A DNA stretch of 14,763 nt from B46-G9 sp964581175 (GCA_964581175.1 CAZONI010000086.1:1-14763); one strand, 5' to 3'; counted from the stretch's first letter, positions 1-7,684 are shown. The notes: generated by a model from the letters alone, not told the origin. Translations and numbers: made by a program.

Positions 1-688
1 TCCTTGCCGCGCCGGCAAACATGAGCAGCGGCGTGGCAGTGACGACTCCTCCCAGCGCAAGCAATAGACTGGACAAACCGGCATGACCGAATGTGCCGAC
101 CCCTCTTGACTCCAGATATGACAGGTACAGAACCGCGGGAACGCACAGGAGGGCAACCTCGAGAGTCAATCCTTCCAGGGCTTCCAGGGGCGCACGTTTC
201 TTGATGAGCCCGTATGCCCCAAACGAAAAGGCAAGCACCAGCGCAATCCAAGGCAGCGAACCGTGCCGGATGGTAAGGTAGCCCACACCTCCGGCCGCCA
301 GGCAGATGGCCGCCCATTGCACTCGGCGTAAATGCTCCCGGAAGAAAATGACTCCCAGCAGGACGCTTACCAGCGGGTTGATAAAATAACCGAGGCTCGC
401 CTCTACCACATATCCCGCATTTATCCCCCACACATACGTGGTCCAGTTGACGACCAGCACTCCTCCGGCGATTCCGTATATGAGGACCATCCTGGGATCA
501 CGGACGATCCGAAGCATCGCCGAGACGCGCTTTTTGAAAATCACTACTCCAACGGCGAAGACAAGGGACCACACAATACGATGGCCGATGATCTCCGCCG
601 AAGGCACGCTCTGCAACTGCTTCCAGTAAACGGGGAGCACGCCCCACAATCCGTATGCTCCAATGGTAAGAAGAATCCCTTTTCTCAT
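1..688 (-). CDS. rarD: EamA-family transporter RarD, C-terminal part beyond window
   Basis: Inner-membrane permease of the drug/metabolite transporter superfamily, RarD branch; the substrate of this branch is not established. Reading the reverse strand from ATG at 688 gives an open frame of 229 codons that runs off the left edge. It starts MRKGILLTIGAYGLWGVLPV, then shows a NWTTYVWGIN segment and the RarD hallmark EASLGYFINPL, followed by a basic loop and a glycine-rich membrane segment. E. coli RarD has closely similar segments at the same spacing. Full-length members have about 300 residues and ten membrane helices, so roughly the last quarter is missing here. An in-frame TGA lies two codons before the ATG, which supports this start, but I see no strong ribosome site. 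It lies 47 bases after cysE on the same strand and may be read through from it, although no functional link is evident. Family assignment is secure; the transported compound is unknown. Confidence 0.9.
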   Translation of the reverse strand, partial: MRKGILLTIGAYGLWGVLPVYWKQLQSVPSAEIIGHRIVWSLVFAVGVVIFKKRVSAMLRIVRDPRMVLIYGIAGGVLVVNWTTYVWGINAGYVVEASLGYFINPLVSVLLGVIFFREHLRRVQWAAICLAAGGVGYLTIRHGSLPWIALVLAFSFGAYGLIKKRAPLEALEGLTLEVALLCVPAVLYLSYLESRGVGTFGHAGLSSLLLALGGVVTATPLLMFAGAAR

Positions 689-735
689 TGTTCATCTATC
701 AGGCATTTGGAAGAGTGGAGGTCATGAGGAAAATT

Positions 736-1692
736 TCAATCCGACGTTCCCTTGAAGACCAGTTCGGGCTTTTTCAGGAAGACTCTTGTATCCGGCGGAA
801 CGGATTCGGTAATCCAGACATTTCCGCCGATAACCGAGCGCGCCCCGATCACCGTTTCTCCGCCCAGGATAGTAGCGCCTGAATAGATGACCACATCGTC
901 CTCGATGGTGGGATGGCGCTTTGCCGCCCGCAGACGTTCCACGGAATCCCTCGGGAGGGAAAGGGCCCCCAGCGTAACCCCCTGATAAATCCTGACCCGG
1001 TCACCGATGATTGAGGTCTCACCGATGACGACCCCGGTCCCGTGGTCGATAAAAAAACGTTCACCGATATGGGCGCCGGGATGGATGTCAATGCCTGTCC
1101 GGCTATGTGCATATTCCGTCATGATGCGCGGTATGAGCGGAACATCCTGATGATGGAGCTGATGGGCGATCCGGTACACGGTCACGGCAAACACGCCCGG
1201 GTAACTGAAGATGATCTCGTCATACCCCTTGGCGGCCGGGTCTCCTTCGTACGCCGCGACCACATCCCTTGCCAGGATTCTCCTGAGCTTCGGCAGTTCC
1301 TCCAGGAAGGCAACGGCGCTTCCGTGTCCCCTGTCAACACAATCGGTACACGGTTGATCATGGCGCAGGCACTCATGACGAATGGCAAGGGTGATCTCTT
1401 CCGCCAACGCCTCAAAGAACGCGGTGACCTCCTGTCCGAAGTAGTAGGCCAGATTGATGTTGTCCACCCGTGTACGCAGGAAATATCCCGGGTAAAGGAT
1501 ATGCGTAGCTCTTGTGATAAGATCGACAACGGACTCCTTTGAAGAAATCGGCTCGGGACTCACGTGATCGAAGCATTCCTGGTCCTCACAGGAAAGCACG
1601 AGGTTCTCCACGATGCCTGGAATCTTGCCGCGGTATTCCTCCGTTCTTGAAAGATCTATCCGGCAGTTGTCTTCTTTCGCCACAGAATCCAT
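736..1692 (-). CDS. cysE: Serine O-acetyltransferase (CysE type, long N-terminal form)
   Basis: Transfers acetyl from acetyl-CoA to L-serine to give O-acetylserine, the first committed step of cysteine synthesis, in the cytoplasm. The protein is 318 residues. Residues 1-150 are a helical N-terminal domain, and residues 195-300 are a left-handed beta-helix with hexapeptide repeats. The active-site region is clear: HSRTGIDIHPGA (His204) and FFIDHGTGVVIGET (His217), then IYQGVTLGA. The N-terminal part carries a CTDC motif (residues 115-118) and other cysteines. The length suits the longer bacterial serine acetyltransferases rather than short EpsC forms. The ATG at 1692 follows a GAGGAG ribosome site by about seven bases. 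The gene follows nifS after a 77-base spacer filled with heptamer repeats. Placed after nifU-nifS, it suggests a cysteine-to-Fe-S supply set; whether the three share one transcript is inference. Confidence 0.92.
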   Translation of the reverse strand: MDSVAKEDNCRIDLSRTEEYRGKIPGIVENLVLSCEDQECFDHVSPEPISSKESVVDLITRATHILYPGYFLRTRVDNINLAYYFGQEVTAFFEALAEEITLAIRHECLRHDQPCTDCVDRGHGSAVAFLEELPKLRRILARDVVAAYEGDPAAKGYDEIIFSYPGVFAVTVYRIAHQLHHQDVPLIPRIMTEYAHSRTGIDIHPGAHIGERFFIDHGTGVVIGETSIIGDRVRIYQGVTLGALSLPRDSVERLRAAKRHPTIEDDVVIYSGATILGGETVIGARSVIGGNVWITESVPPDTRVFLKKPELVFKGTSD

Positions 1693-1717
1693 GGCCTTCT
1701 CCTCACGGCATCTTCCC

Positions 1718-1759
1718 CTACGCCCTAAGCCTTGCGCCCTACGCCTTATACCTTACGCC
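1718..1759. repeat. Six degenerate tandem heptamers (consensus YTACGCC)
   Basis: The nifS-cysE spacer contains six adjacent 7-base units on the plus strand: CTACGCC, CTAAGCC, TTGCGCC, CTACGCC, TTATACC and TTACGCC. On the transcribed strand the unit reads GGCGTAR. Unit boundaries are exact with no gaps, so the period of seven is directly visible. No hairpin is formed because every unit has the same orientation. This resembles the short tandemly repeated repetitive sequences reported in spacers of several bacterial groups. The function is unknown; it could be a neutral repeat or an mRNA spacer. Confidence 0.85.
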
Positions 1760-1769
1760 TCTTTATTCA

Positions 1770-2954
1770 TCACGTTCCGGTGGCGCAGATCCCTTCTTCC
1801 GGCTTCCAGAAGGGAGATAATTCCCGCAGCGTCTCTATGATGGGTGGTATCTTCTCCACGACAAAATCCACTTCTTCTTCCGTATTATAAATACTCAGGC
1901 TGAATCGTATGGACCCATGCGCCATGGTAAAGGGAACCCCCATGGCACGAAGAACATGGGACGGCTGCAGTGATCCGGATGTACAGGCCGAACCGGATGA
2001 GGCACAGATGCCGAATTCATCCATGAGCAGGAGGATGGCCTCTCCTTCTATGGACTCAAAGCTGATGTTGCTCGTATTGGGAAGACGTTCGGCGCCGCCT
2101 CCATTGACGCGGCACTGGGGCACCTTCTCCAGGATCCCCTGTTCCAGTTTGTCCCTGAGGGCCTTCACCCTCGTATTTTCATCTTCCATGTGTTTTCCGG
2201 CCAGTTCACAGGCCTTGCCGAGGGCGATAATGCTCGCCGTGTTTTCCGTACCCCCGCGGCGGCCTCGCTCCTGGTGTCCGCCGATAAGGAAGGGAGCATA
2301 CTTGGTTCCCTTGCGCACATAGAGCACGCCCACGCCCTTGGGTGCATGGAGCTTGTGCCCGGAGATGGAAAGCATATCGATTGCGCTGTTCTTGAGATCA
2401 ATGGGGATCTTTCCCACCGCCTGGACCGCATCTGTGTGAAAGACAATCCCCCGCGATTTAGCCATTTGTGCTGCCTCTTCCACAGGAAAAATGGCCCCTG
2501 TCTCATTATTTGCCCACATGAGACTCACAATAGCCGTATCCTGGGTGAGGCTGTCCTTGTAGCGATCCATGTCCAAGCGCCCTTCCCGGTCCACCGGAAT
2601 CTCGGTCACCCGATACTCGTGTTTCCCCAGCTGACCGCAGAGGACCTTGACGGCCGGATGTTCCACGCGGCTGGTGACAATGTGGTTTTTGCCTTCTTCC
2701 GTATGGAGGGCGGACATGATGGCGGTGTTGTCGCTCTCGGAACCGCAGCTGGTAAAAATGATCTCATCCGGCAATGCACCAAGAAGTTGCGCTACCCTTT
2801 CCCGGGCTTCACGGATCCTGCGCCCCACCTGGCCGCCAAACGTGTGCGCGCTGCTGGGATTACCATACAGATCATGAAAATAGGGCAACATGGCTTCCAG
2901 GACTTCGGGCGCCACCTGTGTTGTGGCGTTGTTATCCATGTACACGGTTGTCAT
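1770..2954 (-). CDS. nifS: Cysteine desulfurase NifS
   Basis: PLP-dependent enzyme that converts L-cysteine to alanine and a protein-bound persulfide, donating sulfur for Fe-S cluster assembly on NifU in the cytoplasm. The 394-residue protein begins with the family signature YMDNNATT. It has VEHPAV with His99 stacking on the cofactor, the Schiff-base lysine in SISGHKLHAPKG (Lys201), RGGTENTA, and the catalytic cysteine loop ASSGSACTSG (Cys324). Length and motif order are those of NifS/IscS group I desulfurases. Its start codon overlaps the end of nifU by four bases (ATGA), so the two are translationally coupled. The C-terminus (SPFWKPEEGICATGT) is slightly longer than the core fold needs. No nitrogenase genes are in the window. 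In this setting NifUS is more likely general Fe-S assembly machinery, possibly for the many Fe-S proteins encoded further right; that is inference. Confidence 0.95.
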   Translation of the reverse strand: MTTVYMDNNATTQVAPEVLEAMLPYFHDLYGNPSSAHTFGGQVGRRIREARERVAQLLGALPDEIIFTSCGSESDNTAIMSALHTEEGKNHIVTSRVEHPAVKVLCGQLGKHEYRVTEIPVDREGRLDMDRYKDSLTQDTAIVSLMWANNETGAIFPVEEAAQMAKSRGIVFHTDAVQAVGKIPIDLKNSAIDMLSISGHKLHAPKGVGVLYVRKGTKYAPFLIGGHQERGRRGGTENTASIIALGKACELAGKHMEDENTRVKALRDKLEQGILEKVPQCRVNGGGAERLPNTSNISFESIEGEAILLLMDEFGICASSGSACTSGSLQPSHVLRAMGVPFTMAHGSIRFSLSIYNTEEEVDFVVEKIPPIIETLRELSPFWKPEEGICATGT

Positions 2955-3775
2955 TCCTTCACCTCCTCCACCACCAGCTCCGGTGATACAAACTCATGCA
3001 GCTTGCCCTCGACCAGGCTTTTCAGCGTTATTTGCGCAGCGTTGCAAACGGCACAGGATCCTCTCGTAGCCACGAGAACGCGATTCCCGATCACGTCAAT
3101 CAGTTCAATATCTCCTCCGTCGTGCTGGAGTGAAGGCCTGATCTCGCTCTCAATGGTCTCCTCGATCATCCTTATTTTTTTGATATTGGAAAGCTTCGGA
3201 CGGGCAAGCGGCCTTTCTTCTTTCCGGACTTTCGCAATAATCTCCCGGATCCTGTCATGGCAGCTCTCGCACCCGCCTCCGGCCTTGGTGTAATCGGTGA
3301 CCTCTTCCACGGTCTTGAGGTCGTTCTCCCTGATCGCCCTTTCTATCTCCAGGTCCGTCACCCCGAAGCATTCACAGACAATCTCGCCTTCCTGTTCCTT
3401 TACCGGCTCACCCTTATAGTTGGCAAGCGCGGCTTCGAGGGCCTGGCGGCCGAGCACCGAACAGTGCATCTTTTCCTTCGGCAGCCCGCCCAGGAAATCG
3501 GCAATGTCCTGGTTGCTGATTTTTTCGGCCTCCTCCAGGCTCTTTCCCTTGATCATCTCGGTCAGGGCAGATGCGGAAGCGATCGCACTCGCACAACCGA
3601 AAGTCTGAAACTTGGCGTCCTCTATTTTCCCTTTTTCATCCACCTTCAATGTCAGCTTCAGGGCGTCCCCGCACGCCATGGATCCGACTTCCCCGACCGC
3701 ATTGGCATCTTCCACTTCACCGGCGTTTTTTGGCTTGAGGAAATGCTCCTTCACTTTCTCCGTATACTCCCACAT
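2951..3775 (-). CDS. nifU: Fe-S cluster scaffold NifU, three-domain form
   Basis: Scaffold on which NifS-derived sulfur and iron are built into clusters for transfer to apo-proteins. The 274 residues divide into three domains. An IscU-type domain (about 1-125) has ligands Cys35 in ACGD, Cys61 in TFGCASA and Cys105 in MHCSVLG. A BFD-like [2Fe-2S] domain (about 130-185) has Cys134, Cys136, Cys169 and Cys172. A C-terminal Nfu domain (about 200-274) has a CAVC motif (Cys241 and Cys244). All expected ligands are present, so it is a complete NifU rather than a lone IscU. ATG at 3775 follows a GGGGGAG ribosome site by five bases. It is first in the nifU-nifS pair, with a sigma70-like promoter about 60 bases upstream. 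Three-domain NifU also occurs in non-nitrogen-fixing anaerobes as the main Fe-S scaffold, so it does not by itself imply nitrogen fixation. Confidence 0.95.
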   Translation of the reverse strand: MWEYTEKVKEHFLKPKNAGEVEDANAVGEVGSMACGDALKLTLKVDEKGKIEDAKFQTFGCASAIASASALTEMIKGKSLEEAEKISNQDIADFLGGLPKEKMHCSVLGRQALEAALANYKGEPVKEQEGEIVCECFGVTDLEIERAIRENDLKTVEEVTDYTKAGGGCESCHDRIREIIAKVRKEERPLARPKLSNIKKIRMIEETIESEIRPSLQHDGGDIELIDVIGNRVLVATRGSCAVCNAAQITLKSLVEGKLHEFVSPELVVEEVKE

Positions 3776-3836
3776 GGTGTCTCCCCCCTTCTTACGAAAC
3801 CAGACACGGTAAATCGCTCTCCATCTTTGTCAACAA

Positions 3837-3865
3837 AAAATAAGGCTGGCAGTACTCAGTGTCAA
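3837..3865 (-). promoter_or_regulatory. Sigma70-like promoter ahead of nifU
   Basis: On the minus strand TTGACA (3865-3860) is followed by exactly 17 bases and then TATTTT (3842-3837). The first hexamer is a perfect -35 box, the spacing is optimal and the -10 matches at four of six positions. It lies in the 125-base gap between the DUF35 gene and nifU and would start transcription about 55 bases before the nifU ATG. A second TTGACA nearby (at about 3832-3827) lacks a good -10. The call rests on sequence alone. Confidence 0.6.
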
Positions 3866-3900
3866 GGTCTAATGCCCAGGCCTGATCCACCGGCAGGGCA

Positions 3901-4305
3901 TCATTCCACAAGAGAGAAAGTCAGCGCGCAGGCATCCCCTGCGGAGTAGAGATCGCCCTTCACGGGCCGGGAGCCCAGCCGGACTCTTTGGCCCATGAGA
4001 GCCATCGTGGCCTCATTTGCGTCCACGCCAATGAGATTTCCGATCACAAACGGGCCTTCCTTCAGCTCGACCATAGCGACGATATACGGAGGTATCCTTC
4101 CTTCGGGCGCGACCCTGACGACCGTGAAAGTCCGCAGCCGGCCCTTTCCTGAAAGAGAAACCGGGCTCAGTTCGGACCCGCTGCAGTCACGGCACACTGC
4201 CATGGGTGGAAATAGTATGGCCCCGCACTTCTTACATTTCAAACCCACAAACTCTCCCCGGGAAAGGCTCTCCTGATATTCCTGGTACGTTACGGGATAT
4301 TTCAT
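3901..4305 (-). CDS. DUF35 zinc-ribbon/OB-fold acyl-CoA-associated protein
   Basis: Small partner protein of thiolases and other acyl-CoA enzymes. It is 134 residues. A rubredoxin-like zinc ribbon has CKKCG (Cys24, Cys27) and CRDC (Cys38, Cys41). It is followed by an OB-fold (about 55-130) with the typical run GKGRLRTFTVVRVAPEG and a GQRVR segment. This is the DUF35/OB-fold arrangement that forms complexes with SCP-x-type thiolases, for example BbsA with BbsB in anaerobic toluene degradation. ATG at 4305 follows AGGAGA by six bases. It begins 16 bases after the stop of the thiolase gene upstream, so the two are almost certainly co-transcribed. It is probably non-catalytic and structural or CoA-binding. 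The pathway it serves cannot be told from the sequence. Confidence 0.88.
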   Translation of the reverse strand: MKYPVTYQEYQESLSRGEFVGLKCKKCGAILFPPMAVCRDCSGSELSPVSLSGKGRLRTFTVVRVAPEGRIPPYIVAMVELKEGPFVIGNLIGVDANEATMALMGQRVRLGSRPVKGDLYSAGDACALTFSLVE

Positions 4306-4321
4306 TTCTGTCTCCTGGATA

Positions 4322-5488
4322 CTAAATAGTCAGAATGATATTACAGACAGTGCCGAGATCTCCCCCCAGGGTATCCACGAGACCAACGCGGGCCCCCTCC
4401 ACCTGGCGCGCGCCGCTTTCCTCCCTGAGCTGTTCCACGATCTCGGTGACCTGGGCGGCCCCTGTCGCGCCGATGGGGTGGCCCTTTGCCTTGAGCCCGC
4501 CCGAGGGATTCACTACCACCTTCCCCCCCAGCCTGGTTTCACCCCGGGAAGCGGCATCATACCCCTTTCCAGATTCGTAAAAGCCGAAACCTTCGATGGC
4601 CATGATCTCGGCAATGGTAAAACAGTCATGGAGCTCCGCCACATCCACATCACCGGGACCGATACCCGCCTGGGAATATGCCTGGCGAATGGCCTCTTCC
4701 CGTGCCCGCACCCGGGTTATGTCCTTCTGGAGATAGAGGGGACCGCAGGATGCCTGTCCCATGCCGGCAATGAAAACAGGTTTATCCACCAGCTCTCTCG
4801 CCTTGTTCGCTTCGGCGATCACTACGGCCGCCGCGCCGTCCGAAAAGGGGCAGCAATCGAAGAGCTGCAGGGGATCCGCCACCATCATACTCCCAAGAAC
4901 CGTCTGAACATCGATCTCTTTCTGAAAATGCGCTTTGGGATTCATTGCACCATGATAATGATTCTTGACGGCAACCTCGGCCATGTGCCTTTTCAGGACA
5001 GGAAGGTCGACCTTGTACTTTTCCGCGTACATATGGGCTGCCATGGCGAAGACCCCCGGAAAGGTAATCCCGGCGGTCGATTCGTGCTGGGCCTGGGAAG
5101 CCATGGCAAAGGTCCGTGTGGCAAGCGGAGTACCCATTTTGGCCGCCCGCTCAGTCCCGCCCGCGATTGCGATGTCATAGACACCGGCTCCCACGAGCAG
5201 GGCCGCGTGGCGAATGGCCACCGTGGCCGTGGCACAGGCGGATTCAAACCGGGTGGCAGGCGCCGATATGGGGAGGCCGAGTTCAGAATGGGCGAATGGG
5301 GCCATATGCAACTGGCCTTCTTCGAAGGCACCGAGGCAATTTCCGAAAAAGAGGGCCTCGATATCCTTCGGTTCGAGGTTCGATTCCTGGATCGCGCCGA
5401 TCCCGACCTCCGCAAACATCTCAAGGTTTGTTTTTTCCGATATGCCGAATCTGGTCATGGCAACACCCAGGATGGCTACTTCTCTCAT
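4322..5488 (-). CDS. SCP-x-type thiolase (acyl-CoA acetyltransferase family)
   Basis: Thiolase-fold enzyme that cleaves or forms a carbon-carbon bond next to a CoA thioester. The 388 residues contain the nucleophilic cysteine in ESACATATVA (Cys85), the ELHDCFTIAE motif (His287) typical of the SCP-x/non-decarboxylating branch, and NPSGGLKAKGHPIGATG (His337). The usual C-terminal CxG of classical biosynthetic thiolases is replaced by GDLGTVCNI (Cys382), as is common in this branch. ATG at 5488 has an AGGAGG ribosome site eight bases upstream. The DUF35 gene follows 16 bases later, a pairing usual for this branch. The 83-base spacer to the radical SAM gene before it shows no terminator, so read-through from the lipoylation block is possible. 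Family is secure; substrate is unknown. Candidates are branched or aromatic 3-oxoacyl-CoA, or acetoacetyl-CoA. Confidence 0.9.
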   Translation of the reverse strand: MREVAILGVAMTRFGISEKTNLEMFAEVGIGAIQESNLEPKDIEALFFGNCLGAFEEGQLHMAPFAHSELGLPISAPATRFESACATATVAIRHAALLVGAGVYDIAIAGGTERAAKMGTPLATRTFAMASQAQHESTAGITFPGVFAMAAHMYAEKYKVDLPVLKRHMAEVAVKNHYHGAMNPKAHFQKEIDVQTVLGSMMVADPLQLFDCCPFSDGAAAVVIAEANKARELVDKPVFIAGMGQASCGPLYLQKDITRVRAREEAIRQAYSQAGIGPGDVDVAELHDCFTIAEIMAIEGFGFYESGKGYDAASRGETRLGGKVVVNPSGGLKAKGHPIGATGAAQVTEIVEQLREESGARQVEGARVGLVDTLGGDLGTVCNIILTI

Positions 5489-5571
5489 CGCACATTCCTC
5501 CTCGAACTCAGTTCAGAGCGCGCCACTTTGCCCAATGTCAGCGTCAGGCTCAAATTTCAATCCTCGAAATA

Positions 5572-6675
5572 CTATTCAGCCCCGCAGGAACTGCCGGCGA
5601 ACCTATTTGGGCGGTGCGCGAATGCAGGGTCCATCCCCAACTGGGAACGAATTCGGCTGACGTCCTCCCTGTTCGGAGGGAACGGGTAGTTCCGCATATC
5701 CGGGCCGGGCCGGGAATTGGCATAGGGGCGGTTGCATGCCACCTGGCCGTCATATCCCTCACAGCCGCTGGTGCGGAAGGGTTCGCCTGAATCTATAACG
5801 TGATCCAGCTCCGAACCTGCCATGCCGTAATCCAGAATACGGTCATCCCCTCCATAAGCAAAACGCCTGGAGTTGCCAAGTCGGGCATCAATCACATACC
5901 GGGCAAGCTGGAGACGGCGATACACGTCCATGGGGGGAGGAAGAACGTTGTCCATGGCGGAGCACGGTTCCGGATAAAATGAAAAAAGGTGGGTTCTTCC
6001 TCCAATGTCCCTGGCCCGTTGTATGGCAGCACACATTTCTTTCTCCGTCTCTCCCATTCCCACCATGAAGTGGGGACCGGCATTTCCGTCACCAAATATT
6101 TGGAGAGATTCTTCCAGGCATTCCCAGTAACGCTCCCACCTGTGGGGACCACCGACTCCCTTTCCGCGGTACTGGTCAAAGAGTTCGGGCGTTGCCAGAT
6201 CAATGGCCACCCCGATCTTGTCTGCTCCCGCGTCACGATATTCCGCGAGATCGTCCCGGGTGAGGATCGTGGGAGCAATGAGGAGCGACACCGGGATATC
6301 AAATGATGCCCGGAGTCTTTCGCAGATATCCCGAGTATCTCTGACAGCCCGCTTGTGGGTAATCATGGAAATGCAGATCCTCTTCACCCCGTCCCGACGT
6401 TCGTCAATGCGTTCAATGACCTCCTCCAGCGGGAGAGTGGGCCACGTAACTCGTATGAAGCTTTTGCGGTCATGTTTCCCGGGTCGCCGGTTCGACAGCC
6501 CGCAATAGGCACACCTGGCTGCGCATCCGGACCGGTAGGTCAGGAGGAGGTTGATGCAATAGAGCTTCGCATCCCGGTAAAAAAGCCCTCGTCGGAATCC
6601 GAGGGTCATGGCGGCTGCCAGGCTCATTCGGAGAAAGTCCGGGCTCTCCTGCACGTGGTTATTCACTTTGTCCAT
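5572..6675 (-). CDS. lipS2: Radical SAM protein, LipS2-like lipoyl synthase component
   Basis: Predicted radical SAM enzyme that with a second such protein inserts two sulfur atoms into a protein-bound octanoyl chain. From the preferred ATG at 6675 it is 367 residues. LLLTYRSGCAARCAYCGL holds the SAM-cluster motif CxxxCxxC (Cys51, Cys55, Cys58) with a BioB-like surround. The barrel has GVAIDLATPELFD and FMVGMGETEKEM. Near the C-terminus TSGCEGYDG and VACNRPYANSRPG give Cys305 and Cys314, plausible ligands for an auxiliary sulfur-donating cluster; Cys364 is close to the end. The start at 6675 is chosen over GTG at 6696 because of the ribosome site seven bases upstream. Context decides the call: it is last in a run of a lipoate ligase, a LipT-like flavoprotein and another radical SAM gene. 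BioB-like or other radical SAM roles remain possible, and the LipS1/LipS2 labels of the two genes could be swapped. Confidence 0.68.
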   Translation of the reverse strand: MDKVNNHVQESPDFLRMSLAAAMTLGFRRGLFYRDAKLYCINLLLTYRSGCAARCAYCGLSNRRPGKHDRKSFIRVTWPTLPLEEVIERIDERRDGVKRICISMITHKRAVRDTRDICERLRASFDIPVSLLIAPTILTRDDLAEYRDAGADKIGVAIDLATPELFDQYRGKGVGGPHRWERYWECLEESLQIFGDGNAGPHFMVGMGETEKEMCAAIQRARDIGGRTHLFSFYPEPCSAMDNVLPPPMDVYRRLQLARYVIDARLGNSRRFAYGGDDRILDYGMAGSELDHVIDSGEPFRTSGCEGYDGQVACNRPYANSRPGPDMRNYPFPPNREDVSRIRSQLGMDPAFAHRPNRFAGSSCGAE

Positions 6676-6682
6676 TTTGCAT

Positions 6683-6690
6683 TCCTCTCT
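6683..6690 (-). promoter_or_regulatory. Ribosome site deciding the lipS2-like start
   Basis: AGAGAGGA on the minus strand, seven bases before ATG at 6675. It favours that ATG over the in-frame GTG at 6696, which would place the ribosome site inside the coding sequence. Confidence 0.65.
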
Positions 6691-6739
6691 CAGCACTCTT
6701 GAAAAAAGGCGGGAAGGTGCTTCTGATATGACGCCTCTG

Positions 6740-7684
6740 TTACCATGCCTCTCCGGAGAAATCCGCCGATATCGAGCAGCAGGTCCGCTGATATCTTATT
6801 TCAAGACCATACTTCCGAGCGAGATCAATGGCCTCGTCGGATGGGATCACCATCCGGTTGACGCCTGCCTCAATGGCCAGGGTGTCTATCAGGGAATTTC
6901 CACGCTCCCGCGCACACCCCAAACTGATGAGGCTGTCCGGCATTTTGAGCCGCGCCTCCGCCGCAATTTCCGCAATTTCCTCGGGTCGGGGACCGGGCAG
7001 TTTCTCCATGGGCGAGCCGGGGATACCCATGAGCGACACTATGACCACCTGTTCGGGCCGCAACCGCGCCACCATGTCCAGAGCCCGCATCTCGCCTACT
7101 ATCTTTCCGTAATAGAGCCCGCAGACGACGTGGGGAATAATGGGCAATCCGGCCCCGACAAGGGCCTCGAGAGTCGAAGCGATCCTCGATACCCCGAAGG
7201 GAACATGGTACACATCCCGGTAGGTCCCGTCGTCACCGATAACGTCGAGCAGGGCCTGATCCACCCCTGCCCGTTTCAGGTGCACGGCTGTCGCATAATC
7301 CAACAGGCCGGAGTGAATGGAAACATAGAGACCTGTCTCTTCTTTGATTTGTGTGATCGCAGGGATAAAGACCTCCCACGGGAGCCGTCCCTGGTCATCG
7401 CATCCGCCGCTCAGGAGAACACCCAACGTTCCGCTTCTCTTCAAACGCCGGCATGTTTCCACCAGTTGAACGGGATCGGTTGCCGGTATCATGGTCTGCA
7501 GGAGTTTTCCGGCACAATGGTCGCAGTGAAGCGCGCATTGTGCCCCCGTGAGAGAGATGGCAGGGTACTTTCCCTTGATGCCGTTCAGCGAAAACATGCC
7601 CGGGATATAAAAGGTGATCCTCTTCCCGAACCGTTCCCAGGAGAGCTCCCTGGCCTGCTTGAGTTTTTTTTCAAGGTTTCGCAT
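6740..7684 (-). CDS. lipS1: Radical SAM protein, LipS1-like lipoyl synthase component
   Basis: Predicted partner of the LipS2-like enzyme in a two-protein lipoyl synthase. From ATG at 7684 it has 314 residues. The SAM-cluster motif is GAQCALHCDHCAG (Cys50, Cys54, Cys57), followed by LSGGCDDQG. A later SLGCARERG (Cys257) and a C-terminal TCCSISADFSG (Cys302, Cys303) supply extra cysteines in the position where an auxiliary cluster would be expected. ATG at 7684 overlaps the last codons of the preceding LipT-like gene by 14 bases and has CAGGGA five bases upstream; the alternative TTG at 7729 lacks comparable support. The gap to the next gene is 64 bases. Two co-encoded radical SAM proteins with sLpl-type ligase and LipT match the LipS1/LipS2 lipoate pathway described from Thermococcus and from sulfur-oxidising bacteria. 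The activity itself is not visible in sequence, and which is LipS1 or LipS2 is my best judgement. Confidence 0.66.
   Translation of the reverse strand: MRNLEKKLKQARELSWERFGKRITFYIPGMFSLNGIKGKYPAISLTGAQCALHCDHCAGKLLQTMIPATDPVQLVETCRRLKRSGTLGVLLSGGCDDQGRLPWEVFIPAITQIKEETGLYVSIHSGLLDYATAVHLKRAGVDQALLDVIGDDGTYRDVYHVPFGVSRIASTLEALVGAGLPIIPHVVCGLYYGKIVGEMRALDMVARLRPEQVVIVSLMGIPGSPMEKLPGPRPEEIAEIAAEARLKMPDSLISLGCARERGNSLIDTLAIEAGVNRMVIPSDEAIDLARKYGLEIRYQRTCCSISADFSGEAW

Noticed and set aside
2190..3293. Plus-strand open frame of 367 codons opposite nifS and nifU
   Set aside because: Shadow frame spanning two well-identified genes and their overlap.
2951..3775. Evidence for nitrogen fixation from nifU and nifS
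   Set aside because: No nifH, nifD, nifK or nifB is present in the window, and NifU/NifS serve general Fe-S assembly in many anaerobes.
3872..3901. Inverted repeat ATGCCC...GGGCAT after the DUF35 gene
   Set aside because: Six base pairs, an 18-base loop, overlap with the stop codon and no following T-tract, so not supported as a terminator.
5504..5514. Palindrome GAACTCAGTTC just upstream of the thiolase ribosome site
   Set aside because: Five-base arms are too short to call an operator without conservation data.
4478..5689. Plus-strand open frame of 403 codons opposite the thiolase
   Set aside because: It is antisense to a gene with intact catalytic motifs, and its own sequence is low in recognisable structure.
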